A stretch of 64,000 nt of DNA from Actinomycetota bacterium (GCA_021324595.1 JAJPIV010000021.1:1-64000); one strand, 5' to 3'; counted from the first letter of the stretch, positions 1 through 9,372 are shown. Translations and numbers: made by a program. Notes: generated by a model not told the origin, from the sequence alone.

Positions 1-726
1 CCTGACCGGGGCGGCCGAGCCGCCGGGCGGTGACTGCGGCTCGCCTGGCGGCTCGGCGGAGATCTTCAGCAGGCCCTGGCGCAGCACGGCGATCCGCTGC
101 GCCCGGCGCGCGACCTGCGAGTCGTGCGTGACCAGGACCAGCGTCAGCCCGCGCTCGGCCCACAGCCCCTGAAGCAGCGAGATGATCTCGTCGCGGGTGT
201 CCTCGTCCAGGTTCCCTGTGGGCTCGTCGGCGAGCAGCACCGAGGGCTCCTTCGCCAGCGCCCGGGCGATCGCCACCCGCTGCTGCTGGCCGCCTGACAG
301 CTCCGACGGCAGGTGGTCAAGCCGGTCGCGAAGGCCCACGCCGGCGACGGCGGCGCGGGCGCGCTCCCGCCGCCGGGCCGCGGGCAGGCCGAGCGGGACG
401 AGGGCGGCCTCCACGTTCTCGGCCGCCGACAGCGTGGGGATCAGGTTGAACGTCTGGAACACGAACCCGAAGGACCTCGCCCGGACCGCCGCTATCTCGC
501 CCTCGCGCAGGCCGGCCAGGTCACGGCCGTTGAACTCGACCGACCCGGAGGTCGGCCGGTCCAGCCCGCCCAGCAGCTGCAGCAGCGTGGTCTTCCCGTG
601 CCCGGTGGGGCCCTGCACGGCGAGCCACTCGCCGTCCCCGATGGTCAGGCTCACCCCGGCCAGCGCGGTCACCCGCTGGGTCCCGCGGCCGCGGTACACC
701 TTGGTGACTTCGGTCAGCTTGTACAC
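1..726 (-). CDS. ABC transporter ATP-binding protein, MacB/LolD type (3' end off the window)
   Basis: Cytoplasmic ATPase that should power the FtsX-like permease encoded just upstream at 764-2215. Reading from a GTG at 726 the protein shows Walker A GPTGHGKTT, a Q-loop FQTFNLIPT, the signature LSGGQQQR, Walker B VLLADEPTGNLDE and the H-loop THD, in the usual order for the LolD/MacB ATPase class. The frame is still open at base 1. The last visible residues are a Gly/Pro/Ser-rich tail, so little is probably missing. Only 37 bases separate the start from the permease stop, which implies a two-gene operon. The substrate cannot be told; such pairs act on lipids, peptides or drugs. Confidence 0.9.
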   Translation of the reverse strand, partial: MYKLTEVTKVYRGRGTQRVTALAGVSLTIGDGEWLAVQGPTGHGKTTLLQLLGGLDRPTSGSVEFNGRDLAGLREGEIAAVRARSFGFVFQTFNLIPTLSAAENVEAALVPLGLPAARRRERARAAVAGVGLRDRLDHLPSELSGGQQQRVAIARALAKEPSVLLADEPTGNLDEDTRDEIISLLQGLWAERGLTLVLVTHDSQVARRAQRIAVLRQGLLKISAEPPGEPQSPPGGSAAPVR

Positions 727-763
727 GATCCCGGCCTCCTCCTGCCGCCCGGTCCTGCCCGGC

Positions 764-2215
764 TCATCCGACCTTGGCCAGCGCGGCGGCCGGGCGCAGC
801 CGGGCCGCCCGCCAGCCCCCGAAGCCGCCGGCGATCAGGCCTCCGGCGACCGCCAGCGCGATCGCCGCGGCCAGCACGGTGAGCGTGACCGGGGCGGTCA
901 TGTGCACGGTGACCGTCGGGGCGGTGGCCAGGCCGCGGAGCGGCCCGCCCGGCCCCCGGGCGCCGCCGGGCGGCCCGCCGGAGTGCCCGCCCGGCAGGAA
1001 CCGCGCGCCGCCCGGTGCGGCCGATCCTGAGGCCTGCCCCAGCGTGGCGGTCAGCGGCGGGGCCAGCAGGCGGATCAGCGCCGCGCCCCCGTACCCGAGC
1101 GCGGCCCCGGCCGCGCCGCCTGTCAGGCCGAGCACGAGCGCCTCGCCCATCACCTGGCCGACGATCCTCCGGCTACGCCAGCCCAGCGCCTTGAGCGTGC
1201 CGAACTCGCGGACGCGCCGGGCGACGGCCGCCACCGTCAGCAGGCAGGCGAGCGCGAACGCGGCGGCGAGCACCGCCGCCGCCAGCCACCGCCCCAGGCT
1301 GCTGGCCAGGCTGGCGGCGCTGGCCAGCGAGCCGGTGACCTGGCTGGCGAGCGAGGCCGCGGTGGTCACCGTGGCCTTCGGCAGCAGCGAGCTGATCTCC
1401 CGCCGCACCCGGCCGATGCCGGACGCGCTGCCGGCCGCGACGTAGATCATGTTCACCTTGCCCGCCAACCCGGCAAGCGCCTGGGCCCGGGCCAGCGGGA
1501 TGAAGACGTCCGTGGCCGACCCTGACGGCTCCCGCACGATCCCGATCACCGTGAACCGGGTCGTCCTGCCCGACGCGCTGCCGACGGCGATGGCCGAGCC
1601 GACCGAGATCTTGTTCTGCGCCGCGTAGCCTGAGTCCACCACGGCGACGTCCGCCTTCGCGTCGGCCCGCGCCAGGGTCCGCCCGGAGGTGATGGTGCCC
1701 GACGGCAACGGCCCGAGGTCGCCCGCCAGGCCGACCCCGGCGATGCTGAACGTCACCGGGGGGCGGAAGCTCCCCTGGCCGCCGGGCCCGCCGCCCCCGC
1801 CGGGCACCGTGAACGAGAGCCTGATGTCGCTGAGCAGGAGCGCTCCGGACGCGCCGGCGACGGCGGGCAGCCGGGCGATCGCCGCCACGTCGGCCGCGGC
1901 GACCGGCGCGTACGTGCCGGTCGAGAGCCTGTTGACGCTGACCCTCGAGCCGGCGGCGGGCTGGCTGCCGGGATGCCGCAGGCCGAACCGGAAGCCGCCG
2001 AAGCCGCCGCTTCCCGGAGCCGGCGACTGGGTCACCGTGATGTCGGTGCCGACCCCGTACAGCGAGTGAAGCACCTGCGACTGCGCGCTCTGCACGCCCG
2101 CCGATGCCGCCGTGACCGTCACCACCAGCCCGACGCCGAGCGCCAGGCCCAGCGCGATCACCACCGCCTGCCTGGCCCGGCGGCGCAGCTCCCGCCTCAG
2201 GTAGGTGAGGAACAT
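764..2215 (-). CDS. ABC transporter permease, FtsX/MacB family
   Basis: Integral membrane partner of the adjoining ATPase, 483 aa. A transmembrane helix lies at about residues 17-40, followed by a large extracytoplasmic MacB-like domain (about 40-300). Three more helices follow around 310-330, 360-385 and 440-465, the standard four-helix FtsX layout. The text after the second helix (EFGTLKALGWRSRRIVGQV) is the conserved FtsX coupling region. Between the third and fourth helices is an unusual Gly/Pro-rich insert (about residues 395-430) that looks low-complexity. The ATG at 2215 gives a Met-Phe-Leu start directly before the first helix. It is probably transcribed with the downstream ATPase. 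Substrate unknown. Confidence 0.9.
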   Translation of the reverse strand: MFLTYLRRELRRRARQAVVIALGLALGVGLVVTVTAASAGVQSAQSQVLHSLYGVGTDITVTQSPAPGSGGFGGFRFGLRHPGSQPAAGSRVSVNRLSTGTYAPVAAADVAAIARLPAVAGASGALLLSDIRLSFTVPGGGGGPGGQGSFRPPVTFSIAGVGLAGDLGPLPSGTITSGRTLARADAKADVAVVDSGYAAQNKISVGSAIAVGSASGRTTRFTVIGIVREPSGSATDVFIPLARAQALAGLAGKVNMIYVAAGSASGIGRVRREISSLLPKATVTTAASLASQVTGSLASAASLASSLGRWLAAAVLAAAFALACLLTVAAVARRVREFGTLKALGWRSRRIVGQVMGEALVLGLTGGAAGAALGYGGAALIRLLAPPLTATLGQASGSAAPGGARFLPGGHSGGPPGGARGPGGPLRGLATAPTVTVHMTAPVTLTVLAAAIALAVAGGLIAGGFGGWRAARLRPAAALAKVG

Positions 2216-2469
2216 TCCGCTCTCCCGAATGCGACCGGCCCCGCCCCGGGACCGCGACCGATGATGGCGCAGCCAGCTGAGCGAAGCCTGCGGATCAGCC
2301 GTCGATTCGCCGCGCGCCGGCGGCGACGCGAGCCGTCAGCGAGTCAATGGGCCCGTCAATGGCCGGCCTAAATGCCGGTGCCCTATGATCGGTTTCCCGG
2401 CGCCGATCACTCATTGGCCGGGAGGCCGCGCACCTGACGCCGCTGCCGAATTCGCCCGGGGGGGAGGAC
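2216..2469. promoter_or_regulatory. Divergent intergenic region between ABC permease and secreted protein
   Basis: This 254-base gap separates the leftward ABC operon from the rightward secreted-protein gene. A TATGAT hexamer at 2384-2389 could be a -10 element for the rightward gene, giving a leader of about 75 bases; I see no good -35. A strong SD (GGGGGGAGG) sits just before the ATG at 2470. The octamer GTCAATGG occurs twice within 2343-2362, of unknown meaning. Confidence 0.4.
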
Positions 2470-3954
2470 ATGCCATTGATTTCACCGATCCGACCGCGTT
2501 CACCGCTTCCGCGCCGGGGCGCGGCGGTGGCGGCCGCTGCCGTGCTCACTGGGCTCGCGGTGAGCGTTCCCGCGGCGGCCGCCGCGGCCCGCGCGGCGGC
2601 GCCTGCGCCGGGCCGATCGCCCGGGCTGGCGGCCGATCCCTACTCTCCCGCTGCCGGGCATCCCTACCGGCTGGGCGTCGTGCCCGTCATCGGCCTCATG
2701 CGCCGCATGCTGGCCTGGCAGGACCGGCGGGCGGGCGGCGCGCGGGCGGCGTTCCCCAGCCAGCTGCGATTCGGCGGCGGGACCGGCGGGACCGGCGTGG
2801 TCACCGGGCCGGAGCGCGTCTACCTGGTCTTCTGGGGGTCGCAGTGGGGGGCGCCCGGCGCCGACCCGGCGGGGGACCTGACGCTCGCCGGGGATCCGGA
2901 CGGGGTGGCCCCCTACCTGCAGCGCCTCTTCCGCGGCCTGGGGACCGGCGGCGAGACCTGGTCCGGGGTGATGACCCAGTACTGCCAGGGGATCCGGTCC
3001 GGCTCGGCGTCGTGCCCGCCGGGCAATGCCCAGCACGTCGCCTACCCGGCCGGCGGCGCGCTCGCCGGCACCTGGGCCGACGAGTCGGCCGCGGCGCCCG
3101 CGCAGGCCAGCGGGCACCAGCTCGCCGTGGAGGCGATCAGCGCCGCCGCGCATTTCGGCAACACGACCGCGGCGTCGAACCGCGACGCCCAGTACGTGAT
3201 CGTCTCGCCGGCCGGCACGCACCCGGACGGATTCGGCACGCCCTGGGGAAACTTCTGCGCCTGGCACGACTGGACCGGGGACCGGGCGCTCAGCGGCGGG
3301 CCAGCGGCCTCGCCGTATGGCGGCATCGCGTTCACCAACCTGCCTTACATCCCCGACCTGGGCCGGGCATGCGGCGAGAACTTCGTCAACCCCGGCGGCG
3401 CGGGCCTGCTCGACGGGGTCTCGATCGTCGCGGGGCACGAGTACGCGGAGACGATCACCGACCCTGAGCCGGCCGGCGGCTGGACGGATCCGCTCGGCCA
3501 GGAGAACGCCGACAAGTGCGCGTGGAACGAGGGCCCCGGAGCCCGCGCCGCCGACCTGACCCTGCCCACCGGCACGTTCGCCATGCAGGCCACCTGGGGC
3601 AACGACGGTGCCAGCGGCCATGGCTCCTGCGAGTTCAGCCATCCGGTCGTCCCCGACGGCACGGGCGGCGGAGGAGGGGGGGACACGGTCACCGTCACCA
3701 GTCCCGGTGACCAGGTCTCCGCCGAGTACGGCGTGATCCGCCTGCGGATCCGCGCCAGCGACACCAACCCGGCGCAGCCGCTGCGCTACGCGGCCGCCGG
3801 GCTGCCGCCGGGCCTGTCGATCAGCCCGGGCACCGGGCTGATCACCGGCTACGGCCGCCAGCCTGGCAGGTACACGGTGACGGTGACCGCACGGGATGCC
3901 GCCGGCGCCACCGGATCGGCCAGCTTCGCCTGGACGATCACCCCGGTCGCCTAG
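2470..3954 (+). CDS. Secreted protein of unknown function with C-terminal putative Ig-like domain
   Basis: Predicted exported protein, 494 aa. Residues 1-45 form a signal peptide: Arg-rich start, Ala-rich core, AAA-type cleavage area. The mature core (about 90-395) contains YLVFWGSQW, FCAWHDW, NLPYIPDLGRACG and GHEYAETITDPEPAGGW. I recognise this set from uncharacterised actinobacterial secreted proteins. The GHEYAE segment recalls metal-binding HE motifs, but no catalytic activity is established. Residues about 410-494 look like a putative Ig (He_PIG-type) fold: PLRYAAAGLPPGLSIS, then GTGLITGYGRQPGRYTVTVTA. A Gly-rich linker separates the two parts. A strong SD precedes the ATG. The stop overlaps the convergent flavoprotein stop in a shared CTAG at 3951-3954. 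Confidence 0.8.
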   Translation: MPLISPIRPRSPLPRRGAAVAAAAVLTGLAVSVPAAAAAARAAAPAPGRSPGLAADPYSPAAGHPYRLGVVPVIGLMRRMLAWQDRRAGGARAAFPSQLRFGGGTGGTGVVTGPERVYLVFWGSQWGAPGADPAGDLTLAGDPDGVAPYLQRLFRGLGTGGETWSGVMTQYCQGIRSGSASCPPGNAQHVAYPAGGALAGTWADESAAAPAQASGHQLAVEAISAAAHFGNTTAASNRDAQYVIVSPAGTHPDGFGTPWGNFCAWHDWTGDRALSGGPAASPYGGIAFTNLPYIPDLGRACGENFVNPGGAGLLDGVSIVAGHEYAETITDPEPAGGWTDPLGQENADKCAWNEGPGARAADLTLPTGTFAMQATWGNDGASGHGSCEFSHPVVPDGTGGGGGGDTVTVTSPGDQVSAEYGVIRLRIRASDTNPAQPLRYAAAGLPPGLSISPGTGLITGYGRQPGRYTVTVTARDAAGATGSASFAWTITPVA

Positions 3955-6038
3955 CGCAGGTCCGCGCGCTCGCGCAGCCAGGGCGCCGGCACGGCGGGTT
4001 CCGCCCGGTCGATCTCCCGGGCGAGGCGGTGGCCGTCGAAGACGGCCTCGGACAGCAGCCGGGGCGCGAGCGCGTCGCCGATCAAGTGGACGTCGGCGAT
4101 GCCCGCCGCGGCCAGCGCGCGGGGGTCGGCCACCAGGTCGCGGTAGAGCCGGTCCCGCGGCGCCTGCTGGGTGACGAGCACGACGCCGTCGCACGCGGCC
4201 TCCCACGGCTCGCCGTGCCGCCCCGCGCCGGCCAGCCGGACCCCGCGGCCGGCCGCTGTCCGGCCGCCGCCCTCGATCGCCGTGAGCGTCGTCGCGTACG
4301 CCACCGCGATCCCGGCCCGGTGCACGTGCTCGCGGAGCATCTCGCCGTCAAGCGTCTCGTCGCTTACCGGCGACAGCACCGGGAACGTGGTCACGATCGT
4401 CACCTGGTATCCCTCGCCGGCCAGCGCCTGCGCGACCGCGGGGCCGACGTGGCCGCCGTCGGCGTCGTAGACCACGACCCGCTCGCCCGCGGGCCGCTTG
4501 CCCGCGCAGACCTGCTCGGGCGTGAGCACGTGCGGCAGCGCGGCGTCGGCGCCGGGCAGCGGATCGGGACGCCCCGGGGCGACGCCGTCGCCCCGCCAGG
4601 CCGACCCGGTGGCCACGACCACGATCCGCGCCCCGTAGCCGAGGACGTCGGGCGCGGCCAGCTCGCGGCCGGTGATCACCTCCACGCCCAGCTTGCCGAG
4701 CATGACCGCCCGGTGATCGACGATCCGGCCCCAGTCGCCGAGCGTCGGCAGCCGCCTGGTCCACGCCAGGCGGCCCCCGATCTCGCCGCCGGCCTCGACC
4801 AGGTGCACCGAGCCGAAGCCACGCCGGCCGAGGACGACCCCGCACTCCATCCCGGCCGGGCCGGCGCCGACGATCAGCACCGGCTCGCCGGCCCTGGCCG
4901 ACCCGGGGAACCGCTCGGGGTGCCAGCCGCGCCGGTACTCCTCGCCCGCGGTGGCGTTCTGCACGCAGCCGATCTGGCCGAAGGCCTCCTCGCGCAGGAT
5001 GCAGATGTTCGAGCCAGTGCACTCCCTGATCTCGTCGAGGCGGCCGTCGGCGATCTTCCTGGGCAGGAACGGATCGGCGATCGCCTGCCGGGCGGAGCCG
5101 ATGAGGTCGACCGCCCCCGACCTGATCACCTCGGCCATCAGGTCCGGGCTGGTGTACCTGCCGACCGCGACCACGGGCTTGTCCGTGGCCTGGCGCACCC
5201 GGTGCGCCCACGGCCGCTCATGCCCCTCCGGGTAGTACCGGGAGGTGCCGGAGTCCTCCGGCCATGACCCGACGGTGACGTCGAACAGGTCCACCAGCGG
5301 GCTGGCCATGGCGATCAGCTCGAGCATCTCGTCGGTGTCGATGCCGGGAAGCCCGGACCCGCCGTGCACGGCGATCCTGGTGGCGATCGCGCACCGGCCT
5401 GCCACCGCCTCCCGCACCGCAGCGAGGGCCTCCAGCCAGAACCGGCCCCGCCCGGCGAGGTCCCCGCCGTAGCCGTCGGCCCGCCGGTTGGTGACCGGGG
5501 AGAAGAACTGGGTGAGCAGGTAGCCGTGCGCGCCGTACACGTAGACGATGTCGAAGCCGGCGTCGGCCGCCTGAGTGGCGGCCCGCGCCCACTCCCGCTG
5601 GATCCGCGCGATGCCGGAGGCGGTCAGCTCGCTCGCCAGGCCTCCCCACCGGTCGGCGGAGGCGACCTGGCTCGGCGCCACCCGCACCGCGCGGGACCGG
5701 CCGTTCGGGCTGGCCGCGCCGCCGTGGAAGAGCTCGATTCCGGCCAGTGCCCCGTGCGCGTGCACTGCGCTGGCGGTGAGAGCGAGCGCGCGGGCGTCCC
5801 GCTCGTCCCACAGGTCGGCGCTGACCGCGGGGATCTCGTCAGAGTCAGGCGAGATCGAGGCGTACTCCACGCACACCCCGCCCCATCCGCCCTCGGCCCT
5901 CACCCCGCGGAACGCGGCCTGCGCCCGCGGGCGCGCCGAGCCGAAGCCGGAGGCGTGCGGCACCTGGTAGAACCGGTTCGGCAGGGTCTTCGGCCCGATC
6001 CTGACCGGCTCGAAGAGAACGGCGTGCCTGGGGTCCAT
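3951..6038 (-). CDS. Trimethylamine/dimethylamine dehydrogenase-like flavoprotein with altered cofactor ligands
   Basis: About 695 aa, matching trimethylamine dehydrogenase (TMADH) in length and layout: an old-yellow-enzyme TIM barrel (about 1-340), an Fe-S segment (340-360), and a dinucleotide-binding half (VLIVGAGPAGME near 380). Active-site residues Y168, H171 and D262 align with TMADH Y169, H172 and D267. Two cofactor positions differ. The Cys that bonds FMN covalently in TMADH (C30) is Ala29 here, and the 4Fe-4S motif CxGCNxC reads CTGSNIC (C340, S343, C346, then C358). The aromatic bowl residue W355 is replaced by Glu350. I infer an FMN enzyme with a different substrate or electron route. 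I chose the ATG at 6038 because the text then matches the TMADH N-terminus and GGGCGG lies 7 bases upstream; longer GTG/ATG starts up to 6071 are possible. Confidence 0.85.
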   Translation of the reverse strand: MDPRHAVLFEPVRIGPKTLPNRFYQVPHASGFGSARPRAQAAFRGVRAEGGWGGVCVEYASISPDSDEIPAVSADLWDERDARALALTASAVHAHGALAGIELFHGGAASPNGRSRAVRVAPSQVASADRWGGLASELTASGIARIQREWARAATQAADAGFDIVYVYGAHGYLLTQFFSPVTNRRADGYGGDLAGRGRFWLEALAAVREAVAGRCAIATRIAVHGGSGLPGIDTDEMLELIAMASPLVDLFDVTVGSWPEDSGTSRYYPEGHERPWAHRVRQATDKPVVAVGRYTSPDLMAEVIRSGAVDLIGSARQAIADPFLPRKIADGRLDEIRECTGSNICILREEAFGQIGCVQNATAGEEYRRGWHPERFPGSARAGEPVLIVGAGPAGMECGVVLGRRGFGSVHLVEAGGEIGGRLAWTRRLPTLGDWGRIVDHRAVMLGKLGVEVITGRELAAPDVLGYGARIVVVATGSAWRGDGVAPGRPDPLPGADAALPHVLTPEQVCAGKRPAGERVVVYDADGGHVGPAVAQALAGEGYQVTIVTTFPVLSPVSDETLDGEMLREHVHRAGIAVAYATTLTAIEGGGRTAAGRGVRLAGAGRHGEPWEAACDGVVLVTQQAPRDRLYRDLVADPRALAAAGIADVHLIGDALAPRLLSEAVFDGHRLAREIDRAEPAVPAPWLRERADLR

Positions 6039-6073
6039 GGGCATGCCGCCCATTCTGCATGGGGTGATCACCG

Positions 6074-6472
6074 ATGAGCACGCCGCATCCTCCAGCCCGG
6101 CCCCGCGGACCCGGCGGGCCGCTCGCCGGCTTCCTGCGGAGCTTCTCGTTCGCCGGTCAGGGCGTCTGGCGCACCTTGCGCACCCAGCGGAACATGCGAG
6201 TCCACGTCGCGGCCGCGCTCGCCGCCGTCGCCGCCGGGATCGTCCTGCGGATCGGCGCGGTCGCCTGGGCGTGCGTGGCGCTGGCGATCGGCCTCGTCGT
6301 CGCCGCCGAGACGTTCAACACGGTGGTCGAGTTGCTGACCGACCTGGCCGCGCCCGACCAGCACCCGCTGGCCAAGGCCGCCAAGGACGCGGCGGCCGGC
6401 GCCGTGCTCCTCGCGGCGGCCGCGGCGATCGGGGTCGCCATCGCCGTGTTCCTGCCCCGGCTGGCCGGCTGA
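6074..6472 (+). CDS. DgkA-type diacylglycerol/undecaprenol kinase
   Basis: Small integral membrane kinase, 132 aa, that phosphorylates diacylglycerol or undecaprenol at the membrane. The diagnostic text ETFNTVVELLTDL followed by KAAKDAAAGAVLL carries the acidic and Asn residues and the KAAKDxAAGAV motif of the DgkA/UdpK family. Three helices are apparent at about 45-60, 64-85 and 108-128. The ATG at 6074 has a GGGGTGA SD six bases upstream. The gene is divergent from the TMADH-like gene and its 5' end nearly abuts that gene's possible longer starts. Gram-positive members usually prefer undecaprenol, but I cannot assign the substrate from sequence. Confidence 0.88.
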   Translation: MSTPHPPARPRGPGGPLAGFLRSFSFAGQGVWRTLRTQRNMRVHVAAALAAVAAGIVLRIGAVAWACVALAIGLVVAAETFNTVVELLTDLAAPDQHPLAKAAKDAAAGAVLLAAAAAIGVAIAVFLPRLAG

Positions 6473-6578
6473 GCCCCCCGGGCGGTCGCCTCATGATCCG
6501 CGGGGACTTCTTCGCGCATCCCGCGCACAGGATCCCGTCGATCCCGAGAATGGCCGGGCCGGCCGGGCCGGGCCCGGC

Positions 6579-7859
6579 TCACCGGGGCGCGACCTCGTCG
6601 AGCGCCCCCGCGAACGCGGCGGCGATCGCGGCGATCTCGTCCTCGGTGATCACGAACGGCGGTGAGATCTGCAGCGCCACGCCGCGCAGCAGCCGGGTGA
6701 TCACGCCGCGCTCGCGGATCGCGAGCACCAGCCTCTGCCCGAGCGACGGATCGGCGGCCCGGGCCTCCTCGGCGATCTCCACCGCCGCGAGCAGCCCGGT
6801 GCCGGCCCGGACCGCGCCGACCAGCGGGTGGTCCGCGAGCGGGGCGACCGCGCCGGCCAGCACGGGCTCGAGCGCGGCGACCCTGGCGATCAGCCCCTCC
6901 CGCTCGATCAGGTCGAGGTTGGCCAGCGCGACGGCCGCGGCGGCCGGGTGCCCGGAGTAGGTGTAGCCGTGCCGGAACACCTGCCCCGAGCCGGCCCGCC
7001 AGAACGGCTCGGCGACCCGCGCCGAGGCGATCACCGCGCCGATCGGCAGGTACCCCGAGCTCAGCCCCTTCGCCGTGGTGATCAGGTCCGGGTCGAGGCC
7101 GAACCGCCCGCTGGCGAACCAGGCGCCGGTCCGGCCGTACCCGGTGATCACCTCATCGGCGACGAACAGCACGCCGTGCCGGCGGCAGATCTCCCGCGCG
7201 GCGGCGAGGTAGCCGGGCGGCGGCGGGTACACCCCGCCCGCCCCGATCACCGGCTCGCAGAAGAACGCGGCCACCCGGCCGGGGCCGATCGCCTCGATAG
7301 TCTTGCCCAGGGCCTCGGCGTCGTCCCACGGCACCTGCTCGACCAGCGAGACCAGCGGCGCGAACTCCCTGGTGAGCAGCGGGATGCCGCCCAGCGAAGT
7401 GCCGTAGGCGTTCATGCCGTGGTAGGCGTGCGACCTGGAGATGATGACCTGGCGGCCTGGCTCCCCGACCGCGTGCCAGTAGGCGCGGGCGAGCTTGCCC
7501 GCCGTGTCCACCGCGTCCGAGCCGCCGCCCGGCGTCAGGAACACCTTCGCGCCCGGCACCGGGGCGATTCCCGCGATCCGCCGGCTGAGCGCGTCGGCGG
7601 CCGGGTTCGTGTAGTACTCGAACGTCTGGAATCCGGCGAGCTGGCGCATCTGCGCCGCCGCCGCGTCGGCCAGCTCGGCGCGGCCGTAGCCCACGTTGCA
7701 GTACCACAGGCTGGCGATCGCGTCCAGGTACTCCCGGCCGCCGGCGTCCACGACCGTCGACCCGTGCCCGCTCACGATCGGCAGGGCGCGGCCGGCCAGC
7801 TCGGCCATGTTCGCGAACGGGTTCCACAGCGCGGTCGGATGCTCGTGATCGGGGATCAT
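6579..7859 (-). CDS. Class III aminotransferase (omega-amino acid/polyamine:pyruvate type)
   Basis: PLP-dependent aminotransferase, 426 aa, the usual length. The PLP lysine lies in TTAKGLSSGYLPIG and the preceding Asp in VADEVITGYGRTG, both typical of omega-transaminases. GGSDAVD binds the PLP phosphate, and HAYHGMNAYGTSLGG is a family hallmark. Closest in style to beta-alanine, putrescine or taurine:pyruvate aminotransferases, but the donor is not determined. It is last in the leftward four-gene operon starting at 11650, four bases after the permease stop. The ATG at 7859 lacks a clear SD, suggesting translation coupled to the permease. Confidence 0.9.
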   Translation of the reverse strand: MIPDHEHPTALWNPFANMAELAGRALPIVSGHGSTVVDAGGREYLDAIASLWYCNVGYGRAELADAAAAQMRQLAGFQTFEYYTNPAADALSRRIAGIAPVPGAKVFLTPGGGSDAVDTAGKLARAYWHAVGEPGRQVIISRSHAYHGMNAYGTSLGGIPLLTREFAPLVSLVEQVPWDDAEALGKTIEAIGPGRVAAFFCEPVIGAGGVYPPPPGYLAAAREICRRHGVLFVADEVITGYGRTGAWFASGRFGLDPDLITTAKGLSSGYLPIGAVIASARVAEPFWRAGSGQVFRHGYTYSGHPAAAAVALANLDLIEREGLIARVAALEPVLAGAVAPLADHPLVGAVRAGTGLLAAVEIAEEARAADPSLGQRLVLAIRERGVITRLLRGVALQISPPFVITEDEIAAIAAAFAGALDEVAPR

Positions 7860-7863
7860 GCGG

Positions 7864-9372
7864 TCATTCTGTCAGGCTCTCCACCGGCTTGACGCCGGCC
7901 TCCCCCCGGCGCAGCCGCCAGTAGAGCGCGACCACGTACCACAGCAGCGCCAGGCCGAAGCCGTACCCGATGAACTTGTCCGAGCCGTGGAAGATCGCCG
8001 GCGCCGACAGGATCACCATGATCACGGCGGTGTACGCGAGCACGAACGCGATCACCGGCCAGGCCCACGGCCCGAGGGTGAACGCGCCCGGCAGAGTGTC
8101 GGTGGCCCGCCGCTTGACCGCGTAGGCAAGCGTGATCAGGAAGTAGATGATGTACGGGATGATCGCGGTCGCGCCGACCAGGGTGCCGTAGGCGCTGGCC
8201 TGGAAGTAGCCGTAGAGCATCACGCCCAGGTCGATCACGCCGAAGACGACCAGGGCCGCGACCGGGGTCCTGGTCCCGGCGTGGACCCGCCGCAGCACGC
8301 CGGAGAACGGCAGCATGTTGTCCCGGGCCAGCGAGTAGACCAGCCGCGCCTGGGCGCCCGCGCCCACCACGAGGATGGCGAACATCGAGAAGATCACGAA
8401 CGCGATGAAGACCTTGACCAGCCAGGACGGCAGCCAGTAGCCGGCGATCACGAGCAGCGGGGCGCCGCTGGACTCGACCGCCTTGATGCTGGGGATCGCC
8501 ACGGTGAAGCCGATCAGCGCGACCATGCCGAGCACGACCGACCCGGCCACGGCCCAGATCACCCCGCGCGGCACCGACCGGCGCGGGTTCACCGCGTCCT
8601 CGGACATGTCGGCCGCGAGCTCGAAGCCGACGAGCGTGAACGCGCCGAGCATCGACGCGAGCGCGAACGAGTAGTACAGCGGGTTGTGGCCCGGGCTGGC
8701 GGTGCTGGCCAGGACCGACCACCCGTACGGCGACGGCTTGCTGCCGCCCAGCCACAGGAAGAAGAGCGTCACGGCGAACACCACCGTGCCGACGATCTCG
8801 GTGAACACGGCGATGTTGTTGACCCGGGCCGCGACCTGGACGCTGATGATGTTCACCAGGGTGGGCAGGATCATCAGAACGATCGCCACCGCGAGCACCA
8901 GGTGGGGATTGGCCGCCGGGTCCACGCTGAACTCGCTGACCAGCAGCGGGGCGGCGCCGAGCAGCATGATCGCGCCGCCGCCGACGGTCATGTAGAGCAG
9001 GCCGAACACGCCGACGAACCACCCGTAGGTGGGGTTCACCAGGCGGGCGCTCCACTGGTAGGCGTACCCGGCCAGCGGGATGCGGGTGCCGAGCTCGGCG
9101 ACGATGAACGCGATCAGCAGGTTGCCCACGCCGACCACGGGCCAGGTCCAGATCGAGGCCGGCCCCCAGTTCGCCAGGCCGAAGCCGTAGTTGAGGAAGA
9201 TCCCCGTGGTGATGGAGATGATCGAGAACGAGATCGAGAACATCGAGAAGAACCGGAGCGACCGGCGCAGCTCCGGCTTGTAGCCGGCCCGGGCGACGAT
9301 CGCCTCGCCCTGGTCGGCGGCGGCCTCTCCGATGGCGGCCGGGCGGACCGGCTCGCTGGCTGTGCTGGACAT
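7864..9372 (-). CDS. Amino acid/polyamine permease, APC superfamily
   Basis: Twelve-helix-type transporter, 502 aa, presumably importing the amine or amino acid that the neighbouring enzymes process. The first helix text FSISFSIISITTGIFLNYGFGL and the later VGFELAADMSEDAVNPRRSVPRG are typical of the amino acid transporter (GabP/ethanolamine-permease-like) branch of the APC superfamily. It lies between the two aminotransferase genes, two bases after one stop and four bases before the other start. An excellent SD (GGGAGGG) precedes the ATG at 9372. The substrate is inferred only from context. Confidence 0.9.
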   Translation of the reverse strand: MSSTASEPVRPAAIGEAAADQGEAIVARAGYKPELRRSLRFFSMFSISFSIISITTGIFLNYGFGLANWGPASIWTWPVVGVGNLLIAFIVAELGTRIPLAGYAYQWSARLVNPTYGWFVGVFGLLYMTVGGGAIMLLGAAPLLVSEFSVDPAANPHLVLAVAIVLMILPTLVNIISVQVAARVNNIAVFTEIVGTVVFAVTLFFLWLGGSKPSPYGWSVLASTASPGHNPLYYSFALASMLGAFTLVGFELAADMSEDAVNPRRSVPRGVIWAVAGSVVLGMVALIGFTVAIPSIKAVESSGAPLLVIAGYWLPSWLVKVFIAFVIFSMFAILVVGAGAQARLVYSLARDNMLPFSGVLRRVHAGTRTPVAALVVFGVIDLGVMLYGYFQASAYGTLVGATAIIPYIIYFLITLAYAVKRRATDTLPGAFTLGPWAWPVIAFVLAYTAVIMVILSAPAIFHGSDKFIGYGFGLALLWYVVALYWRLRRGEAGVKPVESLTE

